From: Terriglobus albidus
GTDB taxonomy: Bacteria > Acidobacteriota > Terriglobia > Terriglobales > Acidobacteriaceae
NCBI RefSeq assembly: GCF_008000815.1
Contig: NZ_CP042806.1
Coordinates: 2,790,001 to 2,854,000 of the forward strand
Direction: 5' to 3'
Length of the DNA stretch: 64,000 bases
Part shown: one piece after another, positions 60,445 to 64,000 of the stretch
Layout: each line of letters opens with the position of its first letter
Position numbering within the stretch: the stretch's first letter is position 1
Notes under the pieces: model-generated
Database searches by the model: none
What the model was told of the DNA's origin: nothing
What the model saw: the letters and a program-made list of their open reading frames with translations, nothing else
Translations under genes and position numbers: made by a program

Positions 60445-62919
60445 ATGAAGCAACGACAGGTGGAGCAATATGAGATTGTCCGAAAGCTGGGCGCGGGCGG
60501 TTCCGGCGTCGTCTATCTTGCCACGGACACTCTGCTGCAACGTCCCGTCGTCCTTAAGCTGATCAAGCGTGGAGCTCTGACCGTCGAACAGATCCGGTCG
60601 ACCGTTCTGCGTGAGGCCCGGCTCGCCTCCGCCATCGATCATCCCAATGTTTGCGCGATCTATGACACGGGTGAGACCGAGGATGAAGCATTCATTGCCA
60701 TGCAGTACATCCCCGGCAAGGGCCTGGACAAGGTCATCGGCGAGGGTCCGGCGAGCCTGCAGCTCATCCTCTCGGCAGGCATGCAGATGGCAGACGGCCT
60801 GGCTGCCGCGCATGCGCTCGGTATCTTCCATCGCGATCTGAAGCCTGCCAACGTCATGCTGACGGATGGCGGCCTGATCAAGATTCTCGACTTCGGCCTC
60901 GCTCGCCGGCTCTCGGCGGAAGACATGCATTTTGACCCGGTGAAGCCTGGTGACAAGCGCGATGCCAATGCTCCCGTGGGGCCGACGTATACGGCACGCG
61001 GCGGAACCGTGGCTTACATGGCTCCGGAGCAGTTCGTGACCGGGCAGTCGAGCGTTCAGAGCGACATCTTTGCGTTGGGACTCATCCTGTACGAGCTCGC
61101 TGCCGGCCGCCATCCGTTCCATCGTCCCGATGCGCCGGAGTTCCAGTCCATTCGGGCGATTCAGTTCTCCGATCCGCCTCCACTACGCGAGATTGCGCCC
61201 TCGCTCCCACAGGAACTGGAGAGCGTTATCCTCCGCTGCCTGGAGAAACAGCCGTCGGCACGTTTCGGATCGGCAGTAGAGCTACGCGAGAGCCTGAAGA
61301 CCATTCTGACCACGATGCAGCTTGAAGCTGTCGTGGTGCCTGGCGGCTCACCGCTCGCCCGTCCGCTCGAGACGCCGCAGGAGGAAGAGAAGCGCTCCAC
61401 CGGCATTTTGTCGATGCTTGCCGAGCGTTTCCGCGACAGCGCCGAGACTCCTTCCAAGGAAAACTCGATCGTCGTTCTTCCGTTCGTGAACTTCGCTCCG
61501 GCAGGTGATGTCTCTCCGCTCTACGGGCATGCGCTCGCCGATGCTATGTCGGCCAGGTTGGCGCGTATCTCGGATCTAGTCGTGCGTCCCACCAGCGCCC
61601 TGATGAATGTGCCGGTGCAGCAGCTTGATCCGCTGGCTATCGGCCGCAAGCTGCTGGTGCAGTTTGTGCTCGCCGGAAACTTCCTGCGGTCGGAGAAGGG
61701 CTTTGACCTGAACTGGCAGTTACTGGACGTTGCCGGGCAGAGCATTCTCGCCGGCGGCGCCATCAGTGTGGCCTCGTTCGATCTGGTCGCCGTGCAGACG
61801 GAGATCAGTAATGAGGTCTTCGCCTCGCTGCAGGGCTTTGGCGGTCTGAAACGCAAGCGCGCCGCCGGAGTTCCGAGTACATCTTCACCGCTGACGGAAG
61901 ACACCTCAGAGGACTATCTCCAGGGCCGTGCGATTCTTTCCAGCTTCATGCAGACGACCGGATCGCGTGACGACCTTGATCGGGCTCGGAAGCTGCTGGA
62001 GGCGGTGGTAACGCGGAACCCGAACTTTGCTCCGGGATGGACTGGTCTCGGTATCGCGCAACTGCAGTATGCCCGTCATGGTCTGGGTGGCCAGATGCAT
62101 CTGCTGGAGGCACGCCGTGCCTTCGACAAGGCGTTGTCGCTCGATCCCGGATCGATTGAGGCGAATCTCTATCGCGTCTACATGCTGCTCTCACGTGGCG
62201 AGAAAGAGAGTGTTCGTCACGGGATCGAGAATCTGCTGCAGACCGCGGAAAACGAATGGAACGTGCACACCATCGCCGGCATCACCTTGCGGCTCGATGG
62301 CATGTACGAAGAAGCGCTCGATCAGTTCTCGACCGCCCTCCGCCTCAATCCCTCGGGAGCCCCGAATATCTACAACCATCGCGCCCGCGTCTATCAGTAC
62401 CAGAACCAGTTGGAGCTGGCCGGTGATGAGATTCAGAAGGGCCTGACACTGCAGCCCGATCACGCTCTGCTGCGCATCACCCAGGGATATCAGCTGATGC
62501 GCCGGGGAGAGTTGCAGAAGGCCGTAGAGACACTGGAGTCGGTGGTTGCGGACGATCCCTCGCTGCGCATCATGTCGCCGACGATTGCGATGTGCTACGT
62601 GCAGCTTGGAGACCGGCAGAAGGCCTCGACCTTCATCCTGGATGAGACGTTGGCGGCTGCCGAGGCCGACTCCGAGATGGCCTATCGCCTGGCTACGTAC
62701 TTCGCGGTAGAAGGCGATGAGAGCGAAGCATTGCACTGGTTGCGCCGCGCCATCTACCTGGGGAACGAGAATTATCCCTGGTTCTCAATCAACCCGGCAT
62801 GGAGCAAGCTGCGCGGCCACGCAGACTTCGAGCGCATTCTTGAAGACCTGAAGAAGAGCTTCCGGAGAAACCAGAAGAACTGGAAGCGCCTGCTCAGCAA
62901 CGTCCGCAAGCTAGGTTGA
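60445..62919 (+). CDS. Ser/Thr protein kinase with FlgO/TolB-like and TPR domains
   Basis: 824 aa from ATG 60445. The Hanks-type kinase domain (residues 8-290) has G-loop KLGAGGSGVVYLA, Lys38 in VVLKLIK, HRD loop FHRDLKPANVML (His129, Asp131), DFGLARR (Asp149), and APEQF. A domain with SIVVLPFVNFAPAGD and ALADAMSARLARI follows, a CadC/FlgO-type nucleotide-free fold often seen in this position. TPR repeats occupy about 520-800 (NPNFAPGWTGLGIAQLQYA, LNPSGAPNIYNHRARVYQYQ, LQPDHALLRITQGYQLMRRG). No membrane helix, so it is a soluble kinase. Probable role: signalling through TPR partners; unknown targets. Confidence 0.92.
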   Translation: MKQRQVEQYEIVRKLGAGGSGVVYLATDTLLQRPVVLKLIKRGALTVEQIRSTVLREARLASAIDHPNVCAIYDTGETEDEAFIAMQYIPGKGLDKVIGEGPASLQLILSAGMQMADGLAAAHALGIFHRDLKPANVMLTDGGLIKILDFGLARRLSAEDMHFDPVKPGDKRDANAPVGPTYTARGGTVAYMAPEQFVTGQSSVQSDIFALGLILYELAAGRHPFHRPDAPEFQSIRAIQFSDPPPLREIAPSLPQELESVILRCLEKQPSARFGSAVELRESLKTILTTMQLEAVVVPGGSPLARPLETPQEEEKRSTGILSMLAERFRDSAETPSKENSIVVLPFVNFAPAGDVSPLYGHALADAMSARLARISDLVVRPTSALMNVPVQQLDPLAIGRKLLVQFVLAGNFLRSEKGFDLNWQLLDVAGQSILAGGAISVASFDLVAVQTEISNEVFASLQGFGGLKRKRAAGVPSTSSPLTEDTSEDYLQGRAILSSFMQTTGSRDDLDRARKLLEAVVTRNPNFAPGWTGLGIAQLQYARHGLGGQMHLLEARRAFDKALSLDPGSIEANLYRVYMLLSRGEKESVRHGIENLLQTAENEWNVHTIAGITLRLDGMYEEALDQFSTALRLNPSGAPNIYNHRARVYQYQNQLELAGDEIQKGLTLQPDHALLRITQGYQLMRRGELQKAVETLESVVADDPSLRIMSPTIAMCYVQLGDRQKASTFILDETLAAAEADSEMAYRLATYFAVEGDESEALHWLRRAIYLGNENYPWFSINPAWSKLRGHADFERILEDLKKSFRRNQKNWKRLLSNVRKLG

Positions 62920-62943
62920 ACTATTCAACCATTCAACTATTCA
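62920..62943 (+). repeat. Tandem octamer array (three units) after the kinase gene
   Basis: ACTATTCA, ACCATTCA and ACTATTCA directly follow the TGA of the kinase gene and end just before the terminator. Confidence 0.75.
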
Positions 62944-62988
62944 GCGCAAAAGAAAGAGGCCGGGTTCTCCGGCCTCTTTCTTTTGCGC
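62944..62988. terminator. Bidirectional terminator with 20-bp stem
   Basis: A 20-bp perfect stem (positions 62944-62963 with 62969-62988; core AGAGGCCGG/CCGGCCTCT) and loop GTTCT. A/T tracts occur on both sides of the GC core, so it suits both the kinase gene and the convergent 63000 gene. Confidence 0.92.
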
Positions 62989-62999
62989 TTTAGCAGTCT

Positions 63000-63887
63000 T
63001 TAGTTGTGCAGGGGCGTGGTCATCATCGGCACGCTCAGCGCGAAGTCGATGGTGGAATCCTTCATGATGGTGAGCTGGCGGTCCTGCTTCAGCCAGACCA
63101 CGGTCGAGGCGCCGGCGCCGATACCTGCGCCTACCAGAGCCCCCACACCGCCGCCAATCATGGCTCCTGCAGCGGTGGCGCCACCGGTAGTAAGTCCCAT
63201 GGTAGCCAGGGTGCCCTTGGCGTGATCCCGGCGAACGATATCGCCTTCGCTGCCGATACGAGCGGTTCCTTGCTGGTCGGTATCGATGACCTGCGCATGG
63301 ACGACAAAGTGCGTTCCGTCAGGCAGGTTGATCTGCTGTGGCTCCAGGTGAATCAGGGCTGCACCGCGGATCCGCTTGCCACCACGTACTTCCGTCACGC
63401 GCCCGACCATCTCCGAACCGGCGGGGATGATGACATGGCCATCGCGCGAAACATCCTGAGCAATCCGGGCATGGAAGGGAGCGCCGAGCGGGGTATCGGT
63501 TGTGGAGATCTCATCGTTGAGGTGCACACGGATCAGCGTGCCCTGCGGAAGTTCACCCTTGGGGGAGGGGACGTAGGTCACTACACCGCTATCAGGGTCC
63601 GCGTCGGTATGCGTTTTCAGCTCAGCGACAGCGGTGGGAGCAGGGGCTGCCGGTACCGGCTTGGGAGCGGCAACGGGAGCAGGCATTGTCTGAACCGGAG
63701 CCGGAGCCGGTGCCTCGCCGAGGGCGGGCGGAACCGTGGCGACGGGCTTAGCTGCGCTGGGCTTCTGCGGGGCGGCGTCCTGCGTATAGTCCTCATTGGG
63801 GGGCACGGATACGCCGCTTTGCTGCGCAAACAGCGGCGCAATTGACAGAAGCAGGGCAGCGGTGGATACAGAGTGCTTGACGGACAT
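63000..63887 (-). CDS. Exported protein with Pro/Ala-rich linker and glycine zipper
   Basis: 295 aa from ATG 63887; a start at 63914 adds nine basic residues and is less likely. A signal peptide (VSTAALLLSIAPLFAQQ) is followed by ~90 residues rich in Pro/Ala (APAPVQTMPAPVAAPKPVPA). A beta-rich domain holds GTLIRVHLNDEISTTDTPLG, IIPAGSEMVGRVTEVRGGKR and IHLEPQQINLPDGTHFVVHA. The C-terminal end is a glycine zipper (GGATAAGAMIGGGVGALVGA). I do not recognise a named family; the beta domain is like those in conjugative TrbI/VirB10-type and outer-membrane anchoring proteins, which is only a resemblance. A -10-like TACAAT lies at 63914-63919 on the minus strand. Confidence 0.72.
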   Translation of the reverse strand: MSVKHSVSTAALLLSIAPLFAQQSGVSVPPNEDYTQDAAPQKPSAAKPVATVPPALGEAPAPAPVQTMPAPVAAPKPVPAAPAPTAVAELKTHTDADPDSGVVTYVPSPKGELPQGTLIRVHLNDEISTTDTPLGAPFHARIAQDVSRDGHVIIPAGSEMVGRVTEVRGGKRIRGAALIHLEPQQINLPDGTHFVVHAQVIDTDQQGTARIGSEGDIVRRDHAKGTLATMGLTTGGATAAGAMIGGGVGALVGAGIGAGASTVVWLKQDRQLTIMKDSTIDFALSVPMMTTPLHN

Positions 63888-64000
63888 AAAACCTCGCGCG
63901 CGCAAGAAGCGCAATTGTATAGACCAAGCGTAGCCCTATAGGTTGCGGATGTGACCACCCGGGAACCTCGGTTGCAAACACTGCTACGGCACCGTTAAAG

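Overview
The window looks like chromosomal DNA of a soil acidobacterium of the Terriglobia (Acidobacteriaceae; Terriglobus/Granulicella/Edaphobacter-like). This is an inference. It rests on GC-rich coding, several secreted protein families I associate with that group, a SulP/carbonic-anhydrase pair, and many short interspersed palindromic repeats between genes. No rRNA, tRNA, CRISPR array, insertion sequence, prophage or replication origin was recognised. Most of the content is housekeeping or envelope related.

Layout. 1-5.2 kb: a secreted conserved protein, an MsbA-type ABC exporter, an exported protein with kinase-fold-like motifs, and a phospholipase D-like protein. 5.3-9.0 kb: rlmN, a Spy/LTXXQ-like periplasmic protein, a small outer-membrane barrel protein and a CysJ-like reductase without its flavodoxin domain. 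Three copies of a ~110-bp structured repeat lie here. 9.0-17.1 kb: a DUF6526-like membrane protein, endonuclease IV, a Gly/Pro-rich secreted protein, leuS, two membrane proteins and guaA. 17.2-22.4 kb: a POTRA-protein pseudogene, a small exported protein, beta-carbonic anhydrase plus SulP transporter, tagatose-bisphosphate aldolase and rph. 22.5-33.1 kb: an NtrC-type regulator and a pseudo-receiver protein, a CDGSH protein, CocE-type hydrolase, Nudix hydrolase, threonine synthase, an ABC exporter, a HemW-like radical SAM protein and threonine aldolase. 33.1-41.9 kb: a CHASE3/PAS-type histidine kinase with a single-domain regulator, divergent from a complete phosphate cluster (phoB-like, phoR-like, pstS, pstC, pstA, pstB, phoU). 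42-49 kb: a large secreted protein of unknown function, nrdR, a flippase-like membrane protein, a lytic transglycosylase, a ZIP metal transporter, a DUF4149 protein and htpX. 49-57.5 kb: a Tat-exported phosphoesterase, a carboxypeptidase-regulatory-like protein, penicillin acylase, a VOC protein, and a cytochrome c maturation group (ccmF, ccmH, ccmI-like). 57.5-64 kb: an orphan receiver, a sodium:solute symporter with a small membrane partner, a Ser/Thr kinase with TPRs, and a glycine-zipper exported protein.

The most unusual signal is in the non-coding DNA. Several repeat families sit directly at stop codons. (i) Four copies of a ~110-bp nested-hairpin element (5105, 6946, 7701, 31944) show paired base changes, and one copy supplies the last codons and stop of the HemW-like gene. 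(ii) A 157-bp nested palindrome follows leuS. (iii) Three short tandem arrays of 7- or 8-mers (53816, 60298, 62920) abut or nearly abut stop codons. (iv) A shared ~38-bp repeat (17206 and 54375) lies against the tail of the POTRA pseudogene. A set of mutually exclusive stems directly upstream of guaA is a candidate regulatory leader.

Coordinates of starts were chosen by eye from ribosome-binding sites and family lengths. No database search was possible, so functional names rest on motifs and family knowledge.
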